The notes under the pieces are model-generated. The model was not told the origin of the DNA and did not search any database. It saw only the letters and a list, made by a program, of their open reading frames with translations. DNA of 64,000 nucleotides from contig NZ_CP121687.1 in the NCBI RefSeq assembly GCF_038396635.1, positions 2,718,592 through 2,782,591 of the forward strand. Reading direction: 5' to 3'. A program made the position numbers and the translations under genes. Positions 35,108-43,846 of the stretch are shown here, one piece after another (position 1 is the first letter of the stretch; every line of letters starts with the position of its first letter). The stretch comes from Defluviitalea saccharophila. Its GTDB lineage: Bacteria; Bacillota; Clostridia; Lachnospirales; Defluviitaleaceae.

Positions 35108-36460
35108 ATGAGCTTTAAAGAGGATTTTGTTTGGGGAACAGCAACTTCAGCTTATCAAATAGAAGGCGGAGCGCTTCAAGACGGCAGAGGCTTAACGATA
35201 TGGGACGAATTTAGTCATACGCCTGGAAAGACTCGTTTTAGAGACCATGGCGATAATGCATGTGACAGTTATAATAGAATAGAAGAAGACATTGAAATAT
35301 TAAAAGAGCTTGGAATTAAGGCCTATAGATTTTCTATAAGTTGGACAAGAATCCTTCCAAAGGGCACAGGAGAAATAAATCCCCTTGGCCTTGCCTATTA
35401 TGATCGATTAATTAATGCATTAATTAAAAACAACATTACCCCTTTTGTTACCTTATTTCATTGGGATTATCCTTTAGAGCTATATTACAAAGGGGGATGG
35501 TTAAACTCGGATAGCCCAAAGTGGTTTGCCGAGTACGTAAAGGTCGTCGTAGATCATTTTTCCGATAGGGTTCAGTACTGGGTTACGCAAAATGAACCGG
35601 AATGTTATATCTGTAACGGACACGAAATCGGTCGTCACGCTCCAGGACTTCAGTTGCCGAGAAAACAGGTCATTAGAGCCTGGAACCACAACCTGGTGGC
35701 TCACGGATTAGCGGTGGAAGTCATAAGAAAAAATGCAAAATTAAAACCCTATATAGGTATTGTATCCTGTGGAGAAGTGCCTATGCCGGCTACAGATTCC
35801 GAGGAAGACAGAGAAGCTGCCATACAAGCTATGTTTAATAAAAATGACGAAACATCACTCAATTTGTCTTTTGGAGATCTGTTGGATCCTGTGATTCTTG
35901 GAAAGTATCCGGATAGAATCATTCCTTTTTTGCCGCCAAATTATGAAAAAGATATGGAGACCATTGCCCAACCCCTTGATTTTATTGGACTTAATTTATA
36001 TACGGGATTTTATGTGAAGTATAACGTGAAGTTGGGTTATATTAGACAAGGCGAGATTGTGGGAAGTGCAGAAACTTCCGTAGAGTGGAAAGTAGAACCG
36101 AAATGCCTTTACTGGGCACCTAAAATGGTTATAGATCGATATAATTTACCAATTTACATCACAGAAAACGGATTAGCAAATAATGATTGGGTTTCTTTGG
36201 AGGGACAAGTTCATGACCCTCAAAGAGTAGATTTTATCCATAGATATTTAGAGGAACTTCTTAATCTTTCAGAAGAGGGATATAAAGACAAAATAGCAGG
36301 ATACTTTCACTGGTCCATGCTGGATAACTATGAATGGGCAAGAGGATATGCAAAGCGATTTGGTTTGGTTCATGTAGATTTTACAACCTATAAACGTACT
36401 ATAAAGGATTCCGGCTATTATTTTAAAAAGGTTATTGAAAGCAATGGAAATATTCTGTAA
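35108..36460 (+). CDS. GH1 beta-glucosidase/beta-glycosidase
   Basis: 450 residues from ATG 35108 (GGGGGGA ribosome site); family start MSFKEDFVWGTATSAYQIEG. The acid/base Glu163 is in VTQNEPECY and the nucleophile Glu353 is in IYITENGLA; the C-terminal WSMLDNYEWARGYAKRFGL closes the active site. Phospho-beta-glucosidases carry a characteristic Ser/Lys/Tyr set in this last loop; WARGYAKRFGL instead fits unphosphorylated substrates, matching ABC rather than PTS uptake. Intracellular. It probably hydrolyses cellobiose-like or deacylated xyloglucan backbones. Confidence 0.92.
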   Translation: MSFKEDFVWGTATSAYQIEGGALQDGRGLTIWDEFSHTPGKTRFRDHGDNACDSYNRIEEDIEILKELGIKAYRFSISWTRILPKGTGEINPLGLAYYDRLINALIKNNITPFVTLFHWDYPLELYYKGGWLNSDSPKWFAEYVKVVVDHFSDRVQYWVTQNEPECYICNGHEIGRHAPGLQLPRKQVIRAWNHNLVAHGLAVEVIRKNAKLKPYIGIVSCGEVPMPATDSEEDREAAIQAMFNKNDETSLNLSFGDLLDPVILGKYPDRIIPFLPPNYEKDMETIAQPLDFIGLNLYTGFYVKYNVKLGYIRQGEIVGSAETSVEWKVEPKCLYWAPKMVIDRYNLPIYITENGLANNDWVSLEGQVHDPQRVDFIHRYLEELLNLSEEGYKDKIAGYFHWSMLDNYEWARGYAKRFGLVHVDFTTYKRTIKDSGYYFKKVIESNGNIL

Positions 36461-36485
36461 AGCGACAAACTTGAGGAGGGATACG

Positions 36486-38207
36486 ATGTATAAATCGCAA
36501 CAAGTCAGAGATATTGCTCCGGAAGTAGATGCCCTTAGAATGGGTATGGGATGGAGCGTTGAAGATACGAATAAGCCTCATATTATTATTGAGTCCACTT
36601 ATGGAGACAGTCACCCGGGCAGTGCAGGACTCGATAGAATTTCTGAATATGTGGAAAAGTCTATTGCCAGTCAGGGAGCGAAATATTCTAAGTTTTATGC
36701 AACCGATATATGTGATGGTATTGCTCAGGGCCATGAAGGAATGAACTATTCTCTTTTATCCAGAGAAATGATTGCCAATATGGTTGAAATTCATGTCAAA
36801 GCTGCCCCCTGTGACGGTCTTGTGTGCATTTCATCTTGTGATAAAGCGGTACCAGCTCATTTGATTGCCATGGCAAGATTAGATATGCCTTCTATATTTG
36901 TTTCCGGAGGCGTTATGAGGGAAGGCCCCGATCACCTTACCTTGGAACAGATTGGTACTTATAATATTCAATACAAAAGGGGAGAAATAACAGAAGCCGA
37001 GTTTAATACACTGAAACAAAATGCCTGTGCCAGCTGCGGTGCTTGTCAATTTATGGGGACTGCCTGTACAATGCAAGTGATGAGTGAAGCATTGGGACTT
37101 TCTTTGCTTGGAAGTTCCATGATTCCTTATGGTACCAATATTCTCTTTAACGCAGCCGATCAGGCAGGAAAACAAGTTGTTGAACTTATGAAAAAAGGCA
37201 TTAAGCCATCGGATATTCTGACATATTCTGCATTTCATAATGCATTAGTGATTCATTCGGCGATATCCGGCTCTACCAATGCCCTTTTACATTTGCCAGT
37301 TATAGCAAAAGAAGCAGGGGTAAAGATTGGTGCAGATTTATTTGATAATATACAAAGAGATATACCTTACCTTGTGAATGTCAGACCGGCAGGAAAGTAT
37401 TCAGGAGAACATTTTTATTATGCTGGAGGAGTTCCCGGACTTATGTTAAAGCTTAGCAAGTACTTGGATTTACAGGTACTTACGGTTTCAGGGAAAAACC
37501 TCGGTGAAAGTTTGGAAGAGTATAAGGAATCCAATAAGTTAATAACCCAGCAAAACTTTTTAATGAATTATGGTCTTAAATCAGAAGAAGTGATAAGACC
37601 TCTTGAGAATCCTATTACGGAGCACGGTGCTATTGCGGTATTAAAAGGGAATATTGCTCCCGACGGTTGTGTGATTAAACATACGGCACTTCATAAGGAT
37701 ATGCGTTTACACACAGGTAGGGCAAGGGTGTTTGAAAATGAATTGGATGCAAGAAATGCTATTATCAATAGGGATATCAAAGAAGGAGAAGTTATTGTGA
37801 TTCGTTATGTAGGGCCTAAAGGAGCAGGAATGCCTGAAATGTTTTATGCAACGGAAGCTCTGGTTTCAGACGAACAGCTCAGTTCTACAACAGCCCTTAT
37901 TACAGATGGAAGATTTTCAGGAGCCAGCAGAGGACCGGTTATAGGGCACATTTCTCCGGAAGCCGCTGAAGGAGGTCCGATTGCCTTTGTTACTGACAAC
38001 GATCTGATAGAAATAAATATTGATCATAGAAGTATTAATATAGTAGGAATAAACGGCGTTAAAATGACACAAGAAGAAATTGTTCATGAATTGGAGGAGC
38101 GTAAAAAACTCTTTAAGAAACCTGAGATTGAGGATAAAGGCATATTAGGTCTTTATAAAAAAACAGCCACATCTGCCATGGAAGGCGGAGCAATGGAAAT
38201 AAATTAA
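36486..38207 (+). CDS. IlvD/Edd-family sugar-acid dehydratase (Edd-like)
   Basis: 573 residues from ATG 36486 behind GAGGAGGG. Iron-sulfur ligand candidates are Cys76 in TDICDGIAQGHEGM, Cys118 in ISSCDKAVP and a later cysteine in ASCGACQFMGTACTM. The first matches the position used by 6-phosphogluconate dehydratase (Edd, MCDGVTQG) and not the PCN motif of dihydroxy-acid dehydratase, which reads SHPGSAG here. A role in dehydrating an aldonic acid or its phosphate is therefore more likely than valine/isoleucine synthesis. As last gene of the glycoside operon it may handle a xylose- or glucose-derived acid; no aldose dehydrogenase or KDPG-type aldolase gene is nearby. Confidence 0.82.
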   Translation: MYKSQQVRDIAPEVDALRMGMGWSVEDTNKPHIIIESTYGDSHPGSAGLDRISEYVEKSIASQGAKYSKFYATDICDGIAQGHEGMNYSLLSREMIANMVEIHVKAAPCDGLVCISSCDKAVPAHLIAMARLDMPSIFVSGGVMREGPDHLTLEQIGTYNIQYKRGEITEAEFNTLKQNACASCGACQFMGTACTMQVMSEALGLSLLGSSMIPYGTNILFNAADQAGKQVVELMKKGIKPSDILTYSAFHNALVIHSAISGSTNALLHLPVIAKEAGVKIGADLFDNIQRDIPYLVNVRPAGKYSGEHFYYAGGVPGLMLKLSKYLDLQVLTVSGKNLGESLEEYKESNKLITQQNFLMNYGLKSEEVIRPLENPITEHGAIAVLKGNIAPDGCVIKHTALHKDMRLHTGRARVFENELDARNAIINRDIKEGEVIVIRYVGPKGAGMPEMFYATEALVSDEQLSSTTALITDGRFSGASRGPVIGHISPEAAEGGPIAFVTDNDLIEINIDHRSINIVGINGVKMTQEEIVHELEERKKLFKKPEIEDKGILGLYKKTATSAMEGGAMEIN

Positions 38208-38230
38208 TACCCTTTAAGAATGGGTATCAT

Positions 38231-38267
38231 AACAAATCTCCACCAGCTTAGCTGGTGGAGATTTGTT
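38231..38267. terminator. Bidirectional terminator between sugar and hyd operons
   Basis: A perfect 17-bp stem (AACAAATCTCCACCAGC / GCTGGTGGAGATTTGTT) with a TTA loop between convergent genes. It touches the hydG stop codon. Confidence 0.85.
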
Positions 38268-39693
38268 AAAATCTTAAATCTCTTTCTCCTTGACGAATAC
38301 GATTTAAGTAATCTAAGGCTCTAGTCCTTTGCTTATCATTAGGAACATTCAGGATTTCTTCATCAATCATTTTTTGTCCCATTTCTTTAAGCTCATCGTC
38401 TCCATAGTCACTTAAGTATTCTTCAAAGGTGAGTAATGCATTAGGGAGACAACAGTTAGCAATTTGTCCCGATTTCGCCAAAGGCATAAAGCGGTCTCCG
38501 GTCCTTCCTTCTCTGTAACAAGCGGTACAGTAACTTGGAAGATAGCCGTCTTTTACAAGTCCTTTTATGACATCAATTGGCTTTCTATGGTCTGCAAGGT
38601 TAAATTGAGGCGTTTCTTCAATGCCGTTTTCTTCGTCAGCCTTTTTCTTAGCATATCCGCCGACTCCGACACAAGAGCCTGCACTCATCTGGGAAATTCC
38701 GATGTCTAAAAGTTCTTTACGGAATTCAACACTTTCTCTAGTGGAAAGAATCAACCCTGTATAAGGTACTGCCAGGCGAATGACTGCTACTAATTTTTTA
38801 AAGTCCCTGTCGTTAACTAAATAAGGGAAGCTTTCATAGTCCACCCCTTCTGCGGGCAGAAGTCTTGGGAATGAAATCGTATGAGGTCCCACGCCGCTGA
38901 CAGCTTCCAGATGCTCTGCATGCATTAAAAGTGCTACGGTCTCATAATGGTAATCATATAATCCAAACAGAGGACCGATACCCACATCGTCAATTCCGCC
39001 ACCGAGCATAGCTCTGTCCATAGCCTCCGTATGCCATTCGTAATTATGCTTTGGTCCCTTATGCATTGCAAGATAAGTCGGTTTATGATACGTTTCCTGG
39101 AATAGAATATATGTGCCGATACCTGCATCTTTTAATTTTCTATAATTTTCAGCTGTAGTTGCCGCGATATCAATATTAACCCTTCTGATGGCTCCGTTTT
39201 CAAATTTTTCATTATAAATCGTTTGGATACATTCCAGAATGTAGTCGATTGGACAATTTTCATCGTCTTCACCGGCTTCCAGAAGAAGTCTCTTATGTCC
39301 CATGGCTTCTAGGGCTCTAACTTCTTCTCTCAGTTCTTCCTGTGTCAATTTGCGTCTTACAATCTCATTACTGCATTTATACCCACAGTATTTGCAATTA
39401 TTTACACAGTAATTGGATAAATACAAAGGTGCAAAAATAACAATGCGTTTACCATAAATTTTTTCTTTGATTTCTTTAGCTAATTTATAAATTTTTTCCA
39501 GGGTTTCGTCGTCATCCACTTCCAGTAAAACGGCCGCTTCCCGATGGGTAAGGCCTTTACATGTGCTTGCTTTATTCAAAATTCTATCTATTTCCGCTGG
39601 CTCTTTTGCTAACTTTTTTGCTTCTTCAATAGAACTTAATATCTCTCCATCATCGATAAATTCATTAGCATCCAAAGATTTTACATTATACAT
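38266..39693 (-). CDS. hydG: [FeFe]-hydrogenase maturase HydG (radical SAM tyrosine lyase)
   Basis: 475 residues from ATG 39693, with AAGGGAGT upstream; the earlier ATG 39711 is inside that ribosome-site region. The radical-SAM cluster motif is CVNNCKYC (Cys96, Cys100, Cys103) in the ThiH/HydG family context SNYCVNNCKYCGYKC. The C-terminal second cluster motif is CTACYREGRTGD. HydG cleaves tyrosine to give the CO and cyanide ligands of the H-cluster. It is the last gene of the operon TM1266-like, hydE, hydF, hydG. Confidence 0.95.
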   Translation of the reverse strand: MYNVKSLDANEFIDDGEILSSIEEAKKLAKEPAEIDRILNKASTCKGLTHREAAVLLEVDDDETLEKIYKLAKEIKEKIYGKRIVIFAPLYLSNYCVNNCKYCGYKCSNEIVRRKLTQEELREEVRALEAMGHKRLLLEAGEDDENCPIDYILECIQTIYNEKFENGAIRRVNIDIAATTAENYRKLKDAGIGTYILFQETYHKPTYLAMHKGPKHNYEWHTEAMDRAMLGGGIDDVGIGPLFGLYDYHYETVALLMHAEHLEAVSGVGPHTISFPRLLPAEGVDYESFPYLVNDRDFKKLVAVIRLAVPYTGLILSTRESVEFRKELLDIGISQMSAGSCVGVGGYAKKKADEENGIEETPQFNLADHRKPIDVIKGLVKDGYLPSYCTACYREGRTGDRFMPLAKSGQIANCCLPNALLTFEEYLSDYGDDELKEMGQKMIDEEILNVPNDKQRTRALDYLNRIRQGERDLRF

Positions 39694-39717
39694 TACTGTT
39701 ACTCCCTTCAAGGTAGG

Positions 39718-40914
39718 TTAATTAATACTAATCTTATCAAGTATTCCGGATAGATAAGCTATGACAATTCCATAGTTTGTCATGGGAATATTGTGTTCAG
39801 CAGCTTTCTCAATTCGTGAAAGAACGTACTTGCGGTTAAACATACATCCACCGCAGTGAATAATTAGATCATAAGAGGATACATCCCCAGGAAAGTTTGG
39901 TCCGCTTACAATATCGATTTTGAGATTTTCTCCAATCTTTTGACGAAGGAGTCTGGGGAGCTGTTCTCTTCCAATATCTTCAGAAAGAGGCACATGGGTG
40001 CAAGCTTCTGCGATCAGCACCCTGGAATCTTCCGTTAGATTTTCAATGGCAGCAACACTTTCGGTGAAATACTCTATATCTCCCTTGTACCCTGCGAAAA
40101 GAACGGAAAAAGAAGTCAATTTGCTTTCCTTTGGTTTCTTTTCATAAACGGTCTTAAATACCTGGGAATCTGTGATAATGACATCAGGGGGCTGCGCTAA
40201 TGACTCTAAAGCCCGATCCAGTTGGTCAGTGGTTACACTTAGAACCAGACATTTTTTATCTAAAAGTTCCCTTAGGGTTTGAACTTGAGGAAGAATGAGG
40301 CGGCCCTTAGGTGCCTGAATATCCTGAGGCATTACAAGGAGAACAAGGTCGCCGTTTTTAACGATTCCGCCGGTTATGGACTGAGCATCATAATCCTCCG
40401 GAAGGTTTCTTAAAATAGCACCGCGAATTTGCTCAATTCCGGACTTTTCTTTTGCACTTACAACAATGGGCTCTATGCCGGTTTCTTTTTCTATATAGTT
40501 ACTGATGTCTTCAATATCATTGAGTAAGTCGGATTTATTAAGTACAGCAACGGTAGGTATGCCTTTCTTTTTTAACGTCTCAATCCATTCTTTTTCTTTT
40601 TCTATGTCTTTGCTGCCGTCAAAAACAACTAACGCAACATCGGTTCTACTCACAGCTTCCTTAGTTTTTTTAACTCTTAATGCTCCAATTTCTCCTTCAT
40701 CGTCGAAACCGGCAGTATCAATAAAGACACAGGGGCCTATGCCGTATATTTCCATAGCCTTATATACGGGGTCAGTGGTAGTTCCTGCATAGTCGGAGAC
40801 CAATGCCGTCTCAGTGCCGGTTATGGCATTTACCAGAGAGGACTTTCCACTGTTTCGTTTTCCATAAATTCCTATATGCAGACGATTCGAACGGGGGGTA
40901 TTGTTCAGACTCAT
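39718..40914 (-). CDS. hydF: [FeFe]-hydrogenase maturation GTPase HydF
   Basis: 398 residues from ATG 40914 behind AAAGGAG; an in-frame upstream ATG would overlap hydE. The N-terminal Era-like GTPase has a P-loop GKRNSGKSS (18-26), switch GTTTDPV, DTAGFDDEG and the NKSD base-recognition motif. The C-terminal cluster-binding domain has EACTHVP and HCGGCMFNRK, supplying cysteines for the [4Fe-4S] scaffold. HydF assembles the 2Fe subcluster from HydE and HydG products and delivers it to HydA. The structural hydrogenase is not in the window. Confidence 0.95.
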   Translation of the reverse strand: MSLNNTPRSNRLHIGIYGKRNSGKSSLVNAITGTETALVSDYAGTTTDPVYKAMEIYGIGPCVFIDTAGFDDEGEIGALRVKKTKEAVSRTDVALVVFDGSKDIEKEKEWIETLKKKGIPTVAVLNKSDLLNDIEDISNYIEKETGIEPIVVSAKEKSGIEQIRGAILRNLPEDYDAQSITGGIVKNGDLVLLVMPQDIQAPKGRLILPQVQTLRELLDKKCLVLSVTTDQLDRALESLAQPPDVIITDSQVFKTVYEKKPKESKLTSFSVLFAGYKGDIEYFTESVAAIENLTEDSRVLIAEACTHVPLSEDIGREQLPRLLRQKIGENLKIDIVSGPNFPGDVSSYDLIIHCGGCMFNRKYVLSRIEKAAEHNIPMTNYGIVIAYLSGILDKISIN

Positions 40915-40930
40915 AATATTCTCCTTTCGG

Positions 40931-41974
40931 TTATTTGATGGGACAAAAATCTCCTCTGTCAACTACGAGTTCATAGCCTATTTTTTTCATGCGGTTTTGA
41001 AGGCACATACGGCATTCTGCAGCTTCCTCTCCGGTGCAGATTTTATTATCGTATAGGGAGTATTTCTTTCTAACACCTACAGGAGAAAGATTGGGCATAA
41101 CTACATTGGCACCGGCAAGGATTCCTTTTTCACGGCCATTGGGATCTATGGTTCCAAGGGCAGTAGTAGCAGGAATCAAAGCATTGGGGTTCATTAAACG
41201 AAGTATGGCAATCAGTACAAGGGTTAAATCCAGCTGCCCCGATGGAAAGGTTGCAAAAGGCGTATCTTTATGGGAAATGAAAGGACCGATTCCAATCATT
41301 TGGGGCTCAAAGCTTTTTATAAACAGCAGATCTTCCACCAGATTTTCTGTGGTCTGGTAGGGAGAGCCAACCATAAATCCCGTACCTACTTGATAGCCTA
41401 TTTCTTTTAAATCGTATAGACATTTCTTTCTGTTTTCTGCACTTAAACGAGGAGGATGGAGCTTTGAATAATGGTCTGGGTTCGCTGTTTCGTGACGAAG
41501 CAGATAACGGTTTGCTCCAGCTTTATAGAGTTCCAAATATTCTTCATAAGTTTTTTCACCGAGAGAAAGGGTTATGGCACAGTCGGGATAAGCATTTCTT
41601 ATGGTTGAAACAATATCAAGCATTTCCTCATGGGAATACCATAAATCCTCTCCACCTTGCAGAACAAAGGTGCGAAATCCCAGCCCATAGCCCTGCTCGC
41701 AGCAGGATAAAATCTCTTCCTTATTTAGTCTGTATCTGTCGGCATTTAAATTGCTTTTGCGAATTCCACAGTAGTAGCAGTCATTCTTACAATAATTTGT
41801 AAATTCGATTAATCCTCTGACATATATTCTGTTGCCGAAAAATTCATCCGCCACAGCCCTTGCCTTGGAAAACAAATACTTTTTATCTTCCTCTGTAATT
41901 GAAGTTAGAAGAGTGATTAATTCATCTTTTTGTAAAGTCTTTTCTTTATGTAGTTTATCAATCAGGCTTTGCAT
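40931..41974 (-). CDS. hydE: [FeFe]-hydrogenase maturase HydE (radical SAM)
   Basis: 347 residues. The radical-SAM motif CKNDCYYC (Cys62, Cys66, Cys69) lies in the HydE/BioB-like context FTNYCKNDCYYCGIRKSN. Further family features are FVLQGGEDLWYS and FISHKDTPF. C-terminal cysteines in ECRMCLQNRMKKIG resemble the auxiliary-cluster motif found in many HydE. It acts on the precursor that becomes the dithiolate-bridged 2Fe unit. ATG 41974 follows AAGGAAGGGA. Sixteen bases separate it from hydF. Confidence 0.95.
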   Translation of the reverse strand: MQSLIDKLHKEKTLQKDELITLLTSITEEDKKYLFSKARAVADEFFGNRIYVRGLIEFTNYCKNDCYYCGIRKSNLNADRYRLNKEEILSCCEQGYGLGFRTFVLQGGEDLWYSHEEMLDIVSTIRNAYPDCAITLSLGEKTYEEYLELYKAGANRYLLRHETANPDHYSKLHPPRLSAENRKKCLYDLKEIGYQVGTGFMVGSPYQTTENLVEDLLFIKSFEPQMIGIGPFISHKDTPFATFPSGQLDLTLVLIAILRLMNPNALIPATTALGTIDPNGREKGILAGANVVMPNLSPVGVRKKYSLYDNKICTGEEAAECRMCLQNRMKKIGYELVVDRGDFCPIK

Positions 41975-41987
41975 TCGTCCCTTCCTT

Positions 41988-42248
41988 TCATTGACCGTCG
42001 AATGAGAGTTTTGAATAAACGGTTTTAGTACTTACATTGGGCAGCATACCGAGTTTTCCGGATAATGCGCTGATCACATCATTAGGAGCATCCATTACGA
42101 TACTGATAATAGAAACATTACGTTTGTGATAGGGGATACCCATACGTCCAATGATGTATTTACCGTAGTCATGCAAGATGCTATTTAATTTTTCAACGGA
42201 ATCTGGATTCTCAACAATAATACCTACAACAGCAATTCTTGTTTCCAT
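41988..42248 (-). CDS. TM1266-type iron-only hydrogenase system regulator
   Basis: 86 residues from ATG 42248 with GAGGTG upstream. A small ferredoxin-like ACT/NikR-C-like fold (RIAVVGIIVENPDSVEKLN, MGIPYHKRNVSIISIVMD) belonging to the putative regulator family habitually encoded beside hydE/hydF/hydG. It lacks a DNA-binding domain, so any regulatory action is probably through ligand or protein binding. First gene of the operon, 13 bases before hydE. Confidence 0.87.
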   Translation of the reverse strand: METRIAVVGIIVENPDSVEKLNSILHDYGKYIIGRMGIPYHKRNVSIISIVMDAPNDVISALSGKLGMLPNVSTKTVYSKLSFDGQ

Positions 42249-42289
42249 ACTATTCACCTCAAAGACTTATTAAAAAAGTTTCGATTGAC

Positions 42290-42420
42290 ATAAAAATATC
42301 CTTGTACCAAAGGCACAAGGATAATAGTAGACAAACCCAATTCAATACATGAATTCGGCTGAATATTTATTATGCTAATGCCTTCACAATCGGGACGAAC
42401 CCTCTTGTATCAGTACATAG
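42290..42420 (-). ncRNA. Terminator-bearing leader of the hyd operon (unidentified RNA)
   Basis: Between the upstream gene's terminator and the TM1266-like gene lies about 130 bases with structure on the minus strand. CCGAATTCA and TGAATTGGG (42336-42358) pair around TGTAT. ATCCTTGT/ACAAGGAT (42298-42322) then forms a terminator-like stem followed by ATTTTTAT. It matches no riboswitch class I can recall. The arrangement suggests attenuation of hydrogenase maturation genes. Confidence 0.5.
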
Positions 42421-42427
42421 ATTTGTT

Positions 42428-42469
42428 AAAAAAAAGACAACTTCTGAAAGGACATGCCTCACAGTAAGT
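42428..42469 (-). terminator. Terminator after the polysaccharide deacetylase gene
   Basis: Imperfect stem from ACTTACTG.TGAGG and CCTTT.CAG.AAGT on the minus strand, followed four bases later by eight T. Confidence 0.6.
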
Positions 42470-42522
42470 CATTATTTTTTATTATAAGGTATAATTACTG
42501 TAATTTCAAGCAACATAATTTT

Positions 42523-43803
42523 CTATTTCAGACTTACGATTTCTAAGTTTTGTTCCTGAAGATATTCTATGATTCTTGGTAAAGCGTCAATAACGGCTTG
42601 AGATTCGTGGAGTAGGATGATAGAACCTGATACTTTCGTATTTTTAATATGATTTACGATGGCATCCGCATTTTTGTTTCTCCAATCTTCCGGGTCATTA
42701 TTCCAAAGAATGATTTTATATTCATGTTTATTGGCTAGCTCTATGATTCTTTGATTCATAGCCCCGTAAGGAGGTCTAAAAAGAGATAACTTTTCTCCTG
42801 TTAAGTTTTCAATTAATTGACCCGATTGTATGAGTTCCTCTTCCTGTCTCTCATTTGAGAGAGCAGGCAGATTGCTGTGATTCATCGAATGAGTGCCTAT
42901 AGAATATCCGTTGGAGTGTATATACTGCACATGCTCAGGATATTTTTTAACATTAAGTCCAATAAAGAAAAATGTTCCCCCAATGCCGTATTTCTTTAAG
43001 ATATCCATAATCTCTGTGGAATATTTTGAAGGACCGTCATCAAAGGTAAGGGCGACATGTCCTTTTGGAATACTATAAGATACCGTTTCGCCAAGTTCTA
43101 CAAACGGGACCATAGATTGTTTGGGGAGAAGATTTTCCGTTAACAGATCTTTTGCCACAATATCATCCTTTACAACATCAGCTTTTATAACGACATCCGC
43201 GTCGTAGGACTGGTCTATAGCTGTTTCTAAGAATGTAGTTTGTGCGATTATATTTTTATCAGGGTCAACTTTACCTATGAGATATCCTTGACTTGAACAG
43301 CTGAATAACACTATAAAAAGGATACTAAAAAAAGCAGCAGTTGTTCTTGTAGATGTAAAATAATATTTTCTTGGAGAGACAGCTGCAATTGGTTCTTCCT
43401 GTTCTGTACCCTTTAGGCCTTCATCAGATGAAAGTGGATCTGCAGATAAAAAGCCTAGTTTATCCAGGTCATTAATATCCTGGAGAGCTTTTATGCTATT
43501 CAGCTTCTTTATATAATCTTCCGAGCAAGGAAAGCTTATTAGTTCACTTTGTTCCCTGTATGTTTGTATCAATATTCCTATATGCTGCTTCTTAGTTCCA
43601 TTCCACAAGGTATTAAAAGAGATTCTGTATCTATAGCTTCCTCCAAAGTTTGTAATATCCATTAAGTTTTTTGCTGTATATTCATCAATTTCCCAATATA
43701 ATTCCATATCCTGTTCAAAGGATACTCTAATATGTAGAAAACATTTTTCATCCTTCTTTTTAATTGCTGTTAGCTCAAGTAATTTTACTTGATAGACCGA
43801 CAT
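42523..43803 (-). CDS. Membrane-anchored polysaccharide deacetylase
   Basis: 426 residues. The first 150 form a cytoplasmic-looking domain I do not recognise; a single membrane segment (about 155-175, AAFFSILFIVLFSC) follows, then an extracytoplasmic NodB-type carbohydrate esterase 4 domain. CE4 motifs: ALTFDDGPS (catalytic and metal Asp), THSMNHSNL (metal His pair), RPPYGAMN and ILLHES. It should remove N-acetyl or similar groups from peptidoglycan or a surface polysaccharide. The N-terminal cytoplasmic extension is unusual and may sense an intracellular cue. ATG 43803 lies behind AAGGGGGA. Confidence 0.87.
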   Translation of the reverse strand: MSVYQVKLLELTAIKKKDEKCFLHIRVSFEQDMELYWEIDEYTAKNLMDITNFGGSYRYRISFNTLWNGTKKQHIGILIQTYREQSELISFPCSEDYIKKLNSIKALQDINDLDKLGFLSADPLSSDEGLKGTEQEEPIAAVSPRKYYFTSTRTTAAFFSILFIVLFSCSSQGYLIGKVDPDKNIIAQTTFLETAIDQSYDADVVIKADVVKDDIVAKDLLTENLLPKQSMVPFVELGETVSYSIPKGHVALTFDDGPSKYSTEIMDILKKYGIGGTFFFIGLNVKKYPEHVQYIHSNGYSIGTHSMNHSNLPALSNERQEEELIQSGQLIENLTGEKLSLFRPPYGAMNQRIIELANKHEYKIILWNNDPEDWRNKNADAIVNHIKNTKVSGSIILLHESQAVIDALPRIIEYLQEQNLEIVSLK

Positions 43804-43846
43804 GATTGTCCCCCTTATTCTAGGTATGGATACTATTTGATAATAT

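Noticed and set aside
36486-38207. Dehydratase as biosynthetic IlvD
   Set aside because: The PCN ligand motif is absent, the Edd-like cysteine is present, and the gene ends a glycoside operon with no other branched-chain genes.
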